A stretch of 64,000 nucleotides of DNA from Roseococcus pinisoli (GTDB lineage: Bacteria; Pseudomonadota; Alphaproteobacteria; Acetobacterales; Acetobacteraceae): assembly GCF_018413645.1 (NCBI RefSeq), contig NZ_JAHCDA010000001.1, positions 186,001-250,000 of the forward strand, read 5' to 3'. The translations under genes were made by a program, and so were the position numbers. Below are positions 33,782-41,758 of this stretch, piece by piece. The notes under the pieces were generated by a model that was not told where the DNA came from, searched no databases, and saw only the letters and a program-made list of their open reading frames with translations. Each line of letters opens with the position of its first letter. The stretch's first letter is position 1.

Positions 33782-35661
33782 CAGTCGTTCGTCCTCATGT
33801 CGGTGGTGACGGAGAGCAGCGTGAGCGGCAGCGGCGCATCGCCCTGGATGCGCCAGAGCGGACGCATCGCGTCGCGCCGCCAGCCGAGCGCGGAGAGCCG
33901 CACGTCGCCGCTGAAAAGCGGCGGCGCGGCATCGAGCACCGGCGTGTCCAGCCGGCGGAAGGAGACCGGCGCCGGGCCGCGGCCGAGATCCACGTCCAGC
34001 GCCGAGGTCTCCAGCAGGCGGAAGCCGACCGAGACCAGGCGCAGCGGTGCCGCGCGCGCACCGGCGGCGCTGAACATCTCCGGCGGCAGCGGCTCGATCT
34101 CATGGGCGAAGCGCAGGCCGATCTGCGCGCTTCGCGCCGGAGCGTCGAGCGTCACGGCGCCGTGCGAGACGGTGGCATCGTCGCGCGGCGCGCCGTCCGC
34201 AAGGATGCCCGCCGCGGCCCCTTCGAGATGCGCGAGGCCACTCCAATGGATCTGGGCAACGGCTGCCATGCCGTCCAGCGCGGCGTCGAGACCGAAGCCC
34301 GGCTCGAAGCGTTCCAGCCGCGTGGTACCGAAGCGCTCCACCACGACGAAGACGCGCCCGTCGAGCTCGGCGACGCTGCGGAAAGCGCCGTGCGTCTCCT
34401 GTCGCGTCCAGGCCGTCACCTCCTCGTTGCGGAAGAGGGTGAGCGTGGCCATGCCGCCATCCTCCATGACGACGTGCAGCAGGCGCCGGGTCTGGTCGTA
34501 GGCCATGGCCACGGGCCCGCGGAGAAGGTGCTGCGCGACCATGCCGAGGTCGTTGGACTGGTAGGCCTGCTGCACGTCCGTATAGGCGAATTCGTGGATC
34601 GCGCTGCCGCTGCGCGCGGCGAAGATGGTGCTGCCGTCGACATCCACCGGCTGGATCAGGCGCGCGGGGCTGCTGCCGATGCGGGTCTGCCTATTGAGCT
34701 GGATGGAGGAAGGCGTCAGCGGCTCGCCCGTCACCATCCATTCGCCGCCCGTCGTGAAGACCTGCAGGTGGCGGCCGGAGAAGACGGCACGGATGGCGTT
34801 CACCTGGTCCGAGAAGAGGCCGAACTCGATGCCCTCGTCGTCGAGACCGCTGCCCTTGTCGAAGTCGAAGAGCGAGCCGGAGCGCGAGAGCCACAGGCGG
34901 TTGGGCAGGTCGCGTGAACCGCCGATGACGAGGCGGTCCTGATGGAAGCAGGCGGTGACGGGAAAGCCGCGCGCCCAGCTGAAGACTGCCTCCTCCCAAT
35001 CGGCGCTGGGCTGCGTGTCCGGCAATTCCTCGGCCAGGGCCAGCGTCGCAGTGGTGGCCGAGGCGACGGCGCTGATCGTCCCCAGCCGGCCACGGAAGCG
35101 GAAGGCGGAATGCAGCTGCGCAGGGCTGAAGATGGGCGCCGAGGCCGTGACCGCCACATGGCCCGCAGTGCCGTCGGGCGTGAGCGTCACCTCCGGCGCG
35201 GCGAAGCGATAGGTGGGCGCGCGCGCCCAATGCCAGCCTTCCAGCGTCCAGGCGACGTGGCTCGTGCGCGTCAGCCGCTGCGGCGGCAGCTCGGGATGGC
35301 AGATCAGCAGCGTGTCGGCGCTCTGCGTGAAGGCGAGCTGCGGCAGCTGCGCCTCACCCCAGGGCGTGCCGCCCTGCGCGACCTGCGCGTCGTTCAGGAA
35401 CACGCGGAAGGCGCCGGCGGTGAAGACGAGAAGGTAGGTCTGCTCCGTGTTGAACTCGAAGGCGAGGAGGCGCGCCGGGCCCGGCAGCATCGCGACATGG
35501 CGCAGCCCGGGCCGGCGCGTGACGCCGCCCGTGGGCTGGATGAAGACATTGCGCAGACGCCTGGCGCCATTCGCATAGGCGCGAAGATCGCCCCGGCCGA
35601 GCAGCTCGGGCGCGAGCTCGCCGGCCGTGAAGCTCGCCTTGAGCTGGCGGGTCGCGGCCAT
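33781..35661 (-). CDS. tail tubular protein B (tail nozzle), T7 gp12-like
   Basis: This 626-residue protein has the conserved podovirus nozzle opening (QLKASFTAGELAPELLGRGDL, followed by ANGARRLRNVFIQPTGGVTRRPG). A central RLVIGGSRDLPNRLWLSRSG region and a beta-rich C-terminal half are also present. It forms the distal tail tube to which the spike attaches. It lies three bases after the gatekeeper gene and is intact throughout. The N-terminal motif is the most reliable identifier in this module. Confidence 0.87.
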   Translation of the reverse strand: MAATRQLKASFTAGELAPELLGRGDLRAYANGARRLRNVFIQPTGGVTRRPGLRHVAMLPGPARLLAFEFNTEQTYLLVFTAGAFRVFLNDAQVAQGGTPWGEAQLPQLAFTQSADTLLICHPELPPQRLTRTSHVAWTLEGWHWARAPTYRFAAPEVTLTPDGTAGHVAVTASAPIFSPAQLHSAFRFRGRLGTISAVASATTATLALAEELPDTQPSADWEEAVFSWARGFPVTACFHQDRLVIGGSRDLPNRLWLSRSGSLFDFDKGSGLDDEGIEFGLFSDQVNAIRAVFSGRHLQVFTTGGEWMVTGEPLTPSSIQLNRQTRIGSSPARLIQPVDVDGSTIFAARSGSAIHEFAYTDVQQAYQSNDLGMVAQHLLRGPVAMAYDQTRRLLHVVMEDGGMATLTLFRNEEVTAWTRQETHGAFRSVAELDGRVFVVVERFGTTRLERFEPGFGLDAALDGMAAVAQIHWSGLAHLEGAAAGILADGAPRDDATVSHGAVTLDAPARSAQIGLRFAHEIEPLPPEMFSAAGARAAPLRLVSVGFRLLETSALDVDLGRGPAPVSFRRLDTPVLDAAPPLFSGDVRLSALGWRRDAMRPLWRIQGDAPLPLTLLSVTTDMRTND

Positions 35662-35664
35662 GGC

Positions 35665-36234
35665 TCAACCCCGCGCCGCGATGAGGGGAAAGCCGTCGAG
35701 CGCGCGCGTGGTGGCCTGCTGGCTGTCCGCGCGGCGGGCCGCGCGCAGCTCGGCTTCGGCCTGGCCGAAGAGCATGCTGGCCCGGGCGCTGCTTTCGGTC
35801 AGCGGGACGCAGAATTCGGCGGAGAGCCGCGCGACGAGGGCGGCGGCAAAGAAGGCTGGGAAGGTGCTTTCGTCCGGCCGGAAGATGTAGGTCAGCGTCA
35901 CCTGCACGGCATCCGCGTGCAGCCGCCCCTCGAGCAGCCGATAGGACAGGCCACGCCCGGCCCCCGGCGTGCCCGCCGAAAGCGCGCGCAAGAAGCCCGG
36001 CGGCAGCTGGAAGGCGTGGCCGAAATCGGCCGTGGGCTGGGCCGCCAGGCGCGGCAGCGTGGCCTGGCCGGTCGCGAAGCTCCAGGGATGCATGGAGAGC
36101 AGCGCGTCGCGCGTGCCGGCATAGAGGCCGGAGGCGATCTCGGCCTCGGCCGTGCCTTCGTCCAGCGAGGCGATGGCCTGCGCGCCGATGCGCAGCAAGG
36201 CCCGCGTGCAGAGCTCGAGCGCGGTGAGCGCCAT
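35665..36234 (-). CDS. tail tubular protein A (gatekeeper), T7 gp11-like
   Basis: This 189-residue protein has the features of the podovirus adaptor under the portal: an N-terminal helix ALELCTRALLRIGAQAIASL, HPWSFATGQATLPRL, QLPPGFLRAL and a late helical SSARASMLFGQAEAELRAAR segment. It joins portal to nozzle. The gene follows a strong terminator after the capsid gene, so tail genes should be expressed less than capsid. Confidence 0.85.
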   Translation of the reverse strand: MALTALELCTRALLRIGAQAIASLDEGTAEAEIASGLYAGTRDALLSMHPWSFATGQATLPRLAAQPTADFGHAFQLPPGFLRALSAGTPGAGRGLSYRLLEGRLHADAVQVTLTYIFRPDESTFPAFFAAALVARLSAEFCVPLTESSARASMLFGQAEAELRAARRADSQQATTRALDGFPLIAARG

Positions 36235-36259
36235 GGGGAACCTCCGGAGAAGGATAAGG

Positions 36260-36287
36260 AAAAAGCGGCACGGAAGACCCGTGCCGC
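36260..36287 (-). terminator. intrinsic terminator downstream of the capsid gene
   Basis: Read leftwards, the stem is GCGGCACGG (36279-36287 pairing with 36265-36273) with a five-base loop, followed directly by TTTTT (complement of 36260-36264). This is a textbook rho-independent terminator, 64 bases after the capsid stop and 26 bases before the next gene. Partial read-through would set capsid above tail protein levels. Confidence 0.8.
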
Positions 36288-36350
36288 CGAGCGCGCGCTG
36301 CGAGCGCGGCGAAGCCCAGGCGCGCGCCCGGCGCCTGAGACGGGCGAAAA

Positions 36351-37184
36351 TTATTCCTTGCAGCGCATCCGGACGACGCCGGCGTCATCCACCAGGCACG
36401 CGCCCTGGCTCATCATGCTGTTGACGAAATGCGCCGCGCGGTCGCCATGCCAGGAGACGTCGGTGGAGATCTCCGCGCCCGCTCCATGGCCGATCGCCGT
36501 TCGGTGGTAGAAGTAGCAGCTGCGGATCGTGCCGGTGAGCGTGAGGCCGGTATGCGGAATCCAGGTCGCGCCCAGCCAGCGCTTGGCCTGCGTGCCCTTC
36601 CAGGGCAGCTCGTCCGAGCCGATATATTCGGCGTTGGAGAATTCCTGCAGCGTCAGCAGCTCGCTCCACTGCTTCCAGCCGACGACGGCGTAGCGCTGGC
36701 CGTCATCGGGCACCTCCATCGCGCCCAGCATCTCGAAGGCCAGCAGCACCTTCGCGCGCGTCAGCCCGTCGGCGTCGGTCTGGCCCGTGCCGGTGCCCAA
36801 GGCCTGGCGCGTGCCGAGGTCGAGCGCCGCGATGATCATCTCATCCGTCTTGCGGCCGAGCGCATAGGCGCCGGAAGCCGCCAGCACGGCGATCTCGTCC
36901 GCATTGGTCTTGAGGTCGTCGAGCTTGTCGATCCAATCGCCCGCATAGTGATCCTGCAGGAAGCATTCGACGGCCGAGTATTCGAGGTTCATCACCGGCA
37001 CCACGCCGTTGCGCGCCTTGGAGGTCGCGGTGCCGCGACCCACGCGCTGAAAGACGGTGCTGGCGCCCTTGATGTCGGACTTGCTGCGCACGGTGGGGCG
37101 GAGCTTCGAGCCCTGGCGCTGATAGGCGAGGTGAACCTCGGCCTGATACTGCTTCACGAAAGCCTGATCGATCGTCCCGGACAT
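36351..37184 (-). CDS. major capsid protein
   Basis: This 277-residue protein lies where gp10 sits in T7-like phages, between scaffold and gatekeeper. It contains QAFVKQYQAEVHLAYQRQGS at the start, a TVFQRVGRGTATSKA segment, and FYHRTAIGHGAGAEISTDVSW near the end, typical of podovirus HK97-fold capsid proteins. It is shorter than T7 gp10A (345). The start ATG is preceded by TGGAGAACCCC. It is flanked by strong hairpins on both sides. Confidence 0.83.
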   Translation of the reverse strand: MSGTIDQAFVKQYQAEVHLAYQRQGSKLRPTVRSKSDIKGASTVFQRVGRGTATSKARNGVVPVMNLEYSAVECFLQDHYAGDWIDKLDDLKTNADEIAVLAASGAYALGRKTDEMIIAALDLGTRQALGTGTGQTDADGLTRAKVLLAFEMLGAMEVPDDGQRYAVVGWKQWSELLTLQEFSNAEYIGSDELPWKGTQAKRWLGATWIPHTGLTLTGTIRSCYFYHRTAIGHGAGAEISTDVSWHGDRAAHFVNSMMSQGACLVDDAGVVRMRCKE

Positions 37185-37341
37185 GGGGTTCTCCAGAAGG
37201 GTGCTTTTGGGGAAGCGGGGCCTGCGGTTGACCGGGATCGGGGCCGCAGGGCGCCGCGCGGGCCCGCGCGCCCGAAGGCCAGGTTCTGCGCAGGCAAAGA
37301 GGACGCGCCCGCCGCGCGCGGCGGCAGCAGCGGCGGGCGCG

Positions 37342-37409
37342 GGCCGCCGGTTCCCGGGGAGGGAGGAACCGGCGGCCTCGCGGGGCGGGCGCGCGAAGAA
37401 TCGCGCGCC
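37342..37409 (-). other. two strong hairpins between scaffold and capsid genes
   Basis: A 13-bp perfect stem (37342-37354 with 37365-37377) and a nine-base stem (37388-37396 with 37401-37409, loop AGAA) lie in the 257-base gap between scaffold stop and capsid start. Neither has a leftward U-run. They are candidates for an mRNA-processing or stabilising element that raises capsid over scaffold. Confidence 0.55.
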
Positions 37410-37441
37410 GCTCGCCCCGGAACTGGTGAAGGAAGGTGCGG

Positions 37442-38170
37442 CTAGCCGCTCACCAGCTTGCGGAAGCCGTCCGTCACGCGGCGGACGAATTCCGGCTCGC
37501 GCTGCCGCCAGTAGCGCGCGTCGCGCATCATCCGGCGCAGCTCGCCCTCATCCATCGCGGCCGGCGCCGCCGCGTCGCGCACCAGGCTGGGCTCGCCGCC
37601 CTGCATCATCCGCTCGAGCGCGATCACGCCCTCGGAAGTCGCGGCCAGCGCCTCGAAGACCGCGGGTGGCAGGTTCGCGCGGCCCCAGGCGGAGACCTGC
37701 GTCGCCACGCGGCGGAAGCGTTCCTCGCCGCCGAAATGTGCGCGCAGCCGCTCCGTCTGGCGGTCGGCCTCGAACTGCTGCGCGGCCTCGGCGATCAGCG
37801 GCAGCAGCCGCTCGGAAGCGAGGTCGTAGACCAGCTGCACCTGCGCGCAGGAGAAGCCCGCCGCATGCAGCCGCGCGTTGATCTCCGGGTCGGGCCCGCA
37901 GAGTTCGTGCCGCGCCTCGATCGCGTAGCCCTCCGGACCTTCAGGGATGTCCAGCATCTCGCGCCAGCGCCGGCGCTCCTCCTCGTCGGCGCTCTCGGAG
38001 GGCGGGGCCAGGCGCTGGGAGAGGCGGCGCTCCAGCTCGCGATAGCTCTTCAGCAGCGCCTCCACGCGCAGCGCCCCGGCCTCGGCATCCCAGAATTTCT
38101 CCGGGATCTCGGACGGGCGGGCGGAAGCGGCGGGCGCGGCCTGCAGCAGGTTGTCGGGCATCGGGGACAT
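37442..38170 (-). CDS. capsid assembly scaffolding protein (gp9-like)
   Basis: This 242-residue acidic, helix-rich protein has EIPEKFWDAEAGALRVEALL and SYRELERRLSQRL near the start, a pattern of podovirus scaffolds. The C-terminus is more basic (RYWRQREPEFVRRVTDGF), the usual capsid-docking end. It guides capsid assembly and is lost from the mature shell. The ATG at 38170 overlaps the portal stop (TGATG). Confidence 0.8.
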   Translation of the reverse strand: MSPMPDNLLQAAPAASARPSEIPEKFWDAEAGALRVEALLKSYRELERRLSQRLAPPSESADEEERRRWREMLDIPEGPEGYAIEARHELCGPDPEINARLHAAGFSCAQVQLVYDLASERLLPLIAEAAQQFEADRQTERLRAHFGGEERFRRVATQVSAWGRANLPPAVFEALAATSEGVIALERMMQGGEPSLVRDAAAPAAMDEGELRRMMRDARYWRQREPEFVRRVTDGFRKLVSG

Positions 38171-39615
38171 CACTCCGGGCTGGGGACGGGAAGGAGGATC
38201 TCGGCGGGCGCGCCGAGCGTGCGGGCGAGCCAGCGCGCGGCCGCCGGCGCATCGACCTGCGCGGCGGCGACCGCGCCCATCTTCGAGACGGCATCGAGGA
38301 AGAGCAGCGTATTGGCCGCATCCGCCCGCCCCTGGACGCGGGCGAGCGGACTTTCGTAGCGCAATGCCACCTGGCCGTGATCGAGCAGCACGGGCGGTAC
38401 CTCGCCCCGCCGCGCCAGGATCGCGAGGCTGCGCGCGACGAGCGGCGTCAGCAGCTCCGACTGCAGGCGCCCGTAGGTGGCGCCGAGCAGCCGCGCGGTC
38501 TGCGCGCTGCGCTCCAGCACCTCGGTCGCCGTCATCCGCGCGTCCTGCGGCGTGCCCAGCCGATCGGCCAGCAGCGCCGAGCGGATGCGCGCGCGTAGGT
38601 CGTTCAGCACGAGCTGCGAGACGTCGAAATTGCCCGGCGCGGCGAGCGGCGTGAGGCCCGCGCTGCCCGGCGCCTTGGGGATGATCGCACCCGGGATGAG
38701 CTGCACCGTGGCGGGGTTCAGCACGCCGTCATCCTCGGCCTGCCACATGCCCGTGGCGGCGATGGAGGCGTTCTTCAGCACCAGCTCCACCACGCGGTTG
38801 GCGGTGCGGATATCGGGCAGCGCCTTGATCACCGGACCGCGCCCATAGACCTCGCCCGGCGCCTTCAACCATCGGAACGCGATGAAGGGCCCATCGGCGA
38901 AGCGCCCCTGCGCGACGAAGACCGGCGCCTTCAGGGCCGGGGCGTCGAGCACGGCGGCGTAGCGATGCCCCGCACCATCGGGCCAGACGGCCTCGACTAG
39001 GCGATGGCGCGGCGGATCGGCCTCCTCGGCCTCCGCCTCGCGGAGCATGCCGCGCGGCAGCTCGGCGAACGGGAAGCGGCGCAGCAGCTCGGCCGTGGTC
39101 GGTCGCGCCTCGCGGAAGACGGTGTCGAGCCGGCCGGTCACCCCCTCCTCCAGGATGGCGGTGCGAACCGGCACGGCGGCGAAGCGCAGCGCGGAGACCT
39201 CGCCCGGCGGCGCCTCCTCGACGAGCATGATGCCCGTGCCGGTGATGACGAGGTCCAGGAAGGCCTGGTGCATCTCCAGCGCGAAGTTCGAGCGGTCGAG
39301 ATGCGACTGCAGGACCTCGGCCGCGCGCTCCAGCGCGGCGGCCGAGGCGCGGCCTTCCTCGGTATCCTCGACCGCGCGGACCGGCGCGAGGCCGAACCAG
39401 CGCGACCAGGGAGGCGTGAGTTCGGCGAGGAGCGAGGCGGCCAGCTGCTCGGAGGCATCGGCGGCCGTGGCGTCATAGAGCGCGGCCCCCTCGGCCGCCG
39501 AAGGCAGGGCATGCGCATAGGCATCGGCCCAGCGGGCCTCATGCGGGCGGCGGGCGGCGACCGCGCGGTCGTGGCGGACGAGGATGCGCTCGGGGCTCAT
39601 CGGGGGTGGGGCCAT
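38170..39615 (-). CDS. portal (head-tail connector) protein, T7 gp8-like
   Basis: This roughly 481-residue protein begins MAPPPMSPERILVRHD and has the wing and stem landmarks of podovirus portals: FALEMHQAFLDLVITGTGIMLVEE, FRWLKAPGEVYGRGPVIKALPDIRTANR and TATEVLERSAQTARLLGATYGRLQSELL. It forms the dodecameric ring through which DNA is packaged. The start is ambiguous. GTG at 39624 would overlap the upstream stop as GTGA, ATG at 39615 is used here, and ATG 39600 is a shorter option. Confidence 0.88.
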   Translation of the reverse strand: MAPPPMSPERILVRHDRAVAARRPHEARWADAYAHALPSAAEGAALYDATAADASEQLAASLLAELTPPWSRWFGLAPVRAVEDTEEGRASAAALERAAEVLQSHLDRSNFALEMHQAFLDLVITGTGIMLVEEAPPGEVSALRFAAVPVRTAILEEGVTGRLDTVFREARPTTAELLRRFPFAELPRGMLREAEAEEADPPRHRLVEAVWPDGAGHRYAAVLDAPALKAPVFVAQGRFADGPFIAFRWLKAPGEVYGRGPVIKALPDIRTANRVVELVLKNASIAATGMWQAEDDGVLNPATVQLIPGAIIPKAPGSAGLTPLAAPGNFDVSQLVLNDLRARIRSALLADRLGTPQDARMTATEVLERSAQTARLLGATYGRLQSELLTPLVARSLAILARRGEVPPVLLDHGQVALRYESPLARVQGRADAANTLLFLDAVSKMGAVAAAQVDAPAAARWLARTLGAPAEILLPVPSPE

Positions 39616-39620
39616 GGGCG

Positions 39621-39860
39621 TCACTCGCCGAGCAGCGATTTGCGCGGGGCGGCGAAGGGCACTTCGGCCAGCACGCCACGGGCCGAAGTCGCGATGGTGC
39701 CGGCGACGCCGCCCCGGGCACGGGCGCGGCCCTCCACACGCTGCGTTTCGGCTTCGGTGTCGCGGGCGGCGGCCGAAGCGGCCTCGGCGGCGGCAGGGGC
39801 CGGCGGGGGCGCGGGCGGCGCGACGATCACCGGCTTCGGGACGCGGAACAGGCCTGCCAT
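39621..39860 (-). CDS. small Pro/Ala-rich virion-module protein (gp7.3-like position)
   Basis: This 79-residue protein starts MAGLFRVPKPVIVAPP, continues with a proline/alanine-rich disordered stretch, and ends in a compact motif TIATSARGVLAEVPFAAPRKSLLGE-like tail (final residues 55-79). Small proteins ending RKSLLG before the portal gene are common in podovirus-type clusters. By position it resembles the T7 gp6.7/gp7.3 virion proteins needed for tail function. It is the first gene of the structural operon. Confidence 0.6.
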   Translation of the reverse strand: MAGLFRVPKPVIVAPPAPPPAPAAAEAASAAARDTEAETQRVEGRARARGGVAGTIATSARGVLAEVPFAAPRKSLLGE

Positions 39861-39970
39861 GCGCGGCGACTCCTTCGAATCCTGGGAATGGACTCCCCGT
39901 CCCGCGCGACCATCCGAAGAAAAGCGCAGGCGCGCGGACAGCCGTCCGGCAAAACGCCATGCCTGAACGA

Positions 39971-40008
39971 CCGAGAGACCGGGTCCCTGATGGAACCCGG
40001 TCTCTCGG
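39971..40008. terminator. 14-bp perfect hairpin upstream of the structural operon
   Basis: CCGAGAGACCGGGT at 39971-39984 pairs perfectly with ACCCGGTCTCTCGG at 39995-40008 around a ten-base loop. It sits between the gene ending at 40071 and the gene starting at 39860. Leftwards a TTTT occurs only about 15 bases later, so it may be a terminator/attenuator or a protein-binding dyad. Confidence 0.5.
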
Positions 40009-40067
40009 CAACGCCAGTCATTCGGGAGAGGAGAGCCAAAGGACGCAATTCGCCCCTTGGCCTGAGT

Positions 40068-40097
40068 GTTTTAGGTCGGGATCAAAGGAATTGTCAA
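40068..40097 (-). promoter_or_regulatory. candidate sigma-70 promoter for the structural operon
   Basis: On the leftward strand TTGACA (complement of 40092-40097) is followed after 18 bases by TAAAAC (complement of 40068-40073). The -35 is a consensus match; the -10 is weak. It overlaps the 3' end of the preceding gene and an inverted repeat (GTCAAGAA at 40093-40100 with TTCTTGAC at 40113-40120) in an A+T-rich patch. Confidence 0.35.
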
Positions 40098-40532
40098 GAA
40101 TTTTTTCCTATTTTCTTGACCCCGAAGCAAAGCTCGGAAAAGGCCATGTGGCGTCAGCGCGAAAGGGGCATGCGGACCCAGCGCCGCCCGGCAGACCGCC
40201 ACGCAACTGAAAGGCACCCCGCGCAGCCCTGCGCCCCTCGCCGGCTCGTCCAGCGGAAAGGGGCCGACCGGCAGCAACCCTGCCCGGCGGTAGAATCCCG
40301 GCAGGTCGAAGCCCGGCGGAACATCGAGCCGCGCGGCGAGCAGCCGGCCCGTCAGCGGGTCCAGCACCGTCCAGCCGCACGCATCCTCGAGCGCGGCGAA
40401 GCAGTGCCGGAAGCCGCGCCGCAACAGGCGCTGCCAGGGGTGATCGGCGCGGCCGCCGAAGACGATCCAGGCGCGCTGCGCCTCGAGGTGGCGGCGGTGG
40501 GCGGGGCGCGCCACGGGGCGGCGCGCCGTCAC
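40071..40532 (-). CDS. uncharacterised protein at the head of the virion module (second gene)
   Basis: This 153-residue protein is not assignable to a named family. It contains AWIVFGGRADHPWQRLLRRG, then RHCFAALEDACGWTVLDPLTGRL, with several Cys and His residues and no membrane segment. The GTG start at 40532 overlaps the stop of the preceding gene (GTGA), so the pair is coupled. It could be an early regulatory or packaging-related factor, but nothing in the sequence shows which. Confidence 0.65.
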   Translation of the reverse strand: MTARRPVARPAHRRHLEAQRAWIVFGGRADHPWQRLLRRGFRHCFAALEDACGWTVLDPLTGRLLAARLDVPPGFDLPGFYRRAGLLPVGPFPLDEPARGAGLRGVPFSCVAVCRAALGPHAPFALTPHGLFRALLRGQENRKKFLTIPLIPT

Positions 40533-40963
40533 GCACGAGAACCCGGAAACTCCAGTATTTCCGCGCCCTCCAGCCGTATGGACGGCGCACCGGCGACAAT
40601 GCCCTTCACCCGCAGCGGCCATTCGAGGCGGTTCATCGCCTCGCGCCAAAGCCGGAAATCGCCGCGCTCCCGCAGATGCCGCGGGTCGGGCGCCGTGCCG
40701 CGCTCGCCCCAGATGCGCAGGATGCGCGCATGGGCCAGTTCGATGCGCCGCTGGCGGTAGAGGCGGTCGAGGCACTTGACCACGTCGTCGGGCTCGCAGG
40801 GACGCGGCGCGAGCCCCTTTCCGGCGACGATCCGCGCCCCCTCGCGGCGAGCGATGAGGGCGGACATGGTCCAGAACCAGGCCTCCTCGGCGGAGGTGAA
40901 AGCTTCGACCCGCGCGAGGCTGACGAGGGGACGGACATGGCGGGGGCTGGGCGACGAGGACAT
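40529..40963 (-). CDS. uncharacterised protein at the head of the virion module (first gene)
   Basis: This 144-residue, Arg-rich, mostly helical protein has AEEAWFWTMSALIARREGAR and EPDDVVKCLDRLYRQRRIELAHARIL as its clearest segments, followed by FRLWREAMNRLEWPLRVKGIV. No named domain is recognised; the basic helices could bind nucleic acid. The ATG at 40963 is 34 bases downstream of a perfect GTTC-N7-GTTC box, so this gene and those behind it are likely SOS controlled. Confidence 0.7.
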   Translation of the reverse strand: MSSSPSPRHVRPLVSLARVEAFTSAEEAWFWTMSALIARREGARIVAGKGLAPRPCEPDDVVKCLDRLYRQRRIELAHARILRIWGERGTAPDPRHLRERGDFRLWREAMNRLEWPLRVKGIVAGAPSIRLEGAEILEFPGSRA

Positions 40964-40996
40964 GGACGCTTCGTTCCTTATGGGCAGCTCAAATGA

Positions 40997-41011
40997 GAAC
41001 ATTAAGGGAAC
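40997..41011 (-). promoter_or_regulatory. alphaproteobacterial LexA (SOS) box
   Basis: GTTC-CCTTAAT-GTTC on the leftward strand (GAAC-N7-GAAC on the given strand) matches the alphaproteobacterial LexA operator exactly. It lies in the 136-base divergent region between the S24 regulator (41100, rightward) and the first gene of the virion module (40963, leftward). Confidence 0.65.
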
Positions 41012-41099
41012 ATAGCCATCCCACCACGCCGCCTGCAAGGAGTTTGAGCAACATATTCCTATTGCCTGCTGACCCAACACCTATGATGGTCCTAATCGC

Positions 41100-41750
41100 A
41101 TGCGACACGACGACATCTGGCGGGCCATCGATTCGTTGGCTGCCGAGAACGGACTCTCGGCCTCGGGCCTCGCGCGCCGCGCCGGGCTCGACCCGACGGC
41201 CTTCAACCCGTCCAAGCGGATCGGGCCGGACGGGCGCGCGCGCTGGCCCTCGACGGAGAGCGTCGCCAAGGTCCTGTCGGCCACCGGAGCGGGGATCGAA
41301 GCCTTCGCCGCCCTTGTCTCGGGCCAGGTCGCGCTGCCCAGCGCCTCGCGCGGGCCACGCCCCGGCCGCCGCATCCCGCTGATCGGCCTGGCGCAGGCCG
41401 GCGGCGAGGGCTTCTTCGACGATGGCGGCTTTCCCGTCGGCGGCAGTTGGGACGAGATCAGCCTGCCGGAGATCGCCGATCCGAACGCCTATGCGCTCGA
41501 GATCGCGGGTGATTCGATGGAGCCCGTCTTCCGCGACGGCGATGCGGTGATCGTGTCACCGGCCGCGCCCATCCGGCGCGGCGACCGCGTGGTGGTGCGC
41601 ACGCGGCTCGGCGAGGTGATGGCGAAGGAGCTGAAGCGGCAGAGCGCCAAGCGGATCGAGCTCGCGAGCCTCAACCCCGCCCATCCGGACTACAGCTTCG
41701 AGCTGCCGGACGTCGCCTGGATGCATAGGATCCTCTGGGCCAGCCAATAG
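41100..41750 (+). CDS. XRE-family repressor with S24 (LexA/CI-type) peptidase domain
   Basis: This 216-residue protein has an N-terminal helix-turn-helix (LSASGLARRAGLDPTAFNPSKR) and a C-terminal S24 domain from about residue 92. The catalytic serine is in AGDSMEP (near 139) and the lysine in AKELKR (near 177). An Ala-Gly cleavage site is present in LAQAGGEG (near 100), so RecA-stimulated self-cleavage is plausible. A TATGAT at 41082-41087 gives a very short leader. Similar proteins also occur as ordinary chromosomal regulators in alphaproteobacteria, so it may not be phage-derived. Confidence 0.87.
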   Translation: MRHDDIWRAIDSLAAENGLSASGLARRAGLDPTAFNPSKRIGPDGRARWPSTESVAKVLSATGAGIEAFAALVSGQVALPSASRGPRPGRRIPLIGLAQAGGEGFFDDGGFPVGGSWDEISLPEIADPNAYALEIAGDSMEPVFRDGDAVIVSPAAPIRRGDRVVVRTRLGEVMAKELKRQSAKRIELASLNPAHPDYSFELPDVAWMHRILWASQ

Positions 41751-41758
41751 GCTGGCCC
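41737..41758 (+). terminator. hairpin overlapping the repressor stop codon
   Basis: GGGCCAGCC at 41737-41745 pairs with GGCTGGCCC at 41750-41758 around AATA. The stop codon lies inside it. There is no U-run. Confidence 0.5.

Noticed and set aside
29464-34917. Several long rightward frames across the terminase, tailspike and nozzle genes
   Set aside because: Compositionally biased antisense frames; the leftward frames carry recognisable phage motifs.
28235-41758. Attachment sites or integrase for the phage-like module
   Set aside because: I saw no matching direct repeats at the flanks, no tRNA gene and no recombinase; absence noted, not proof.
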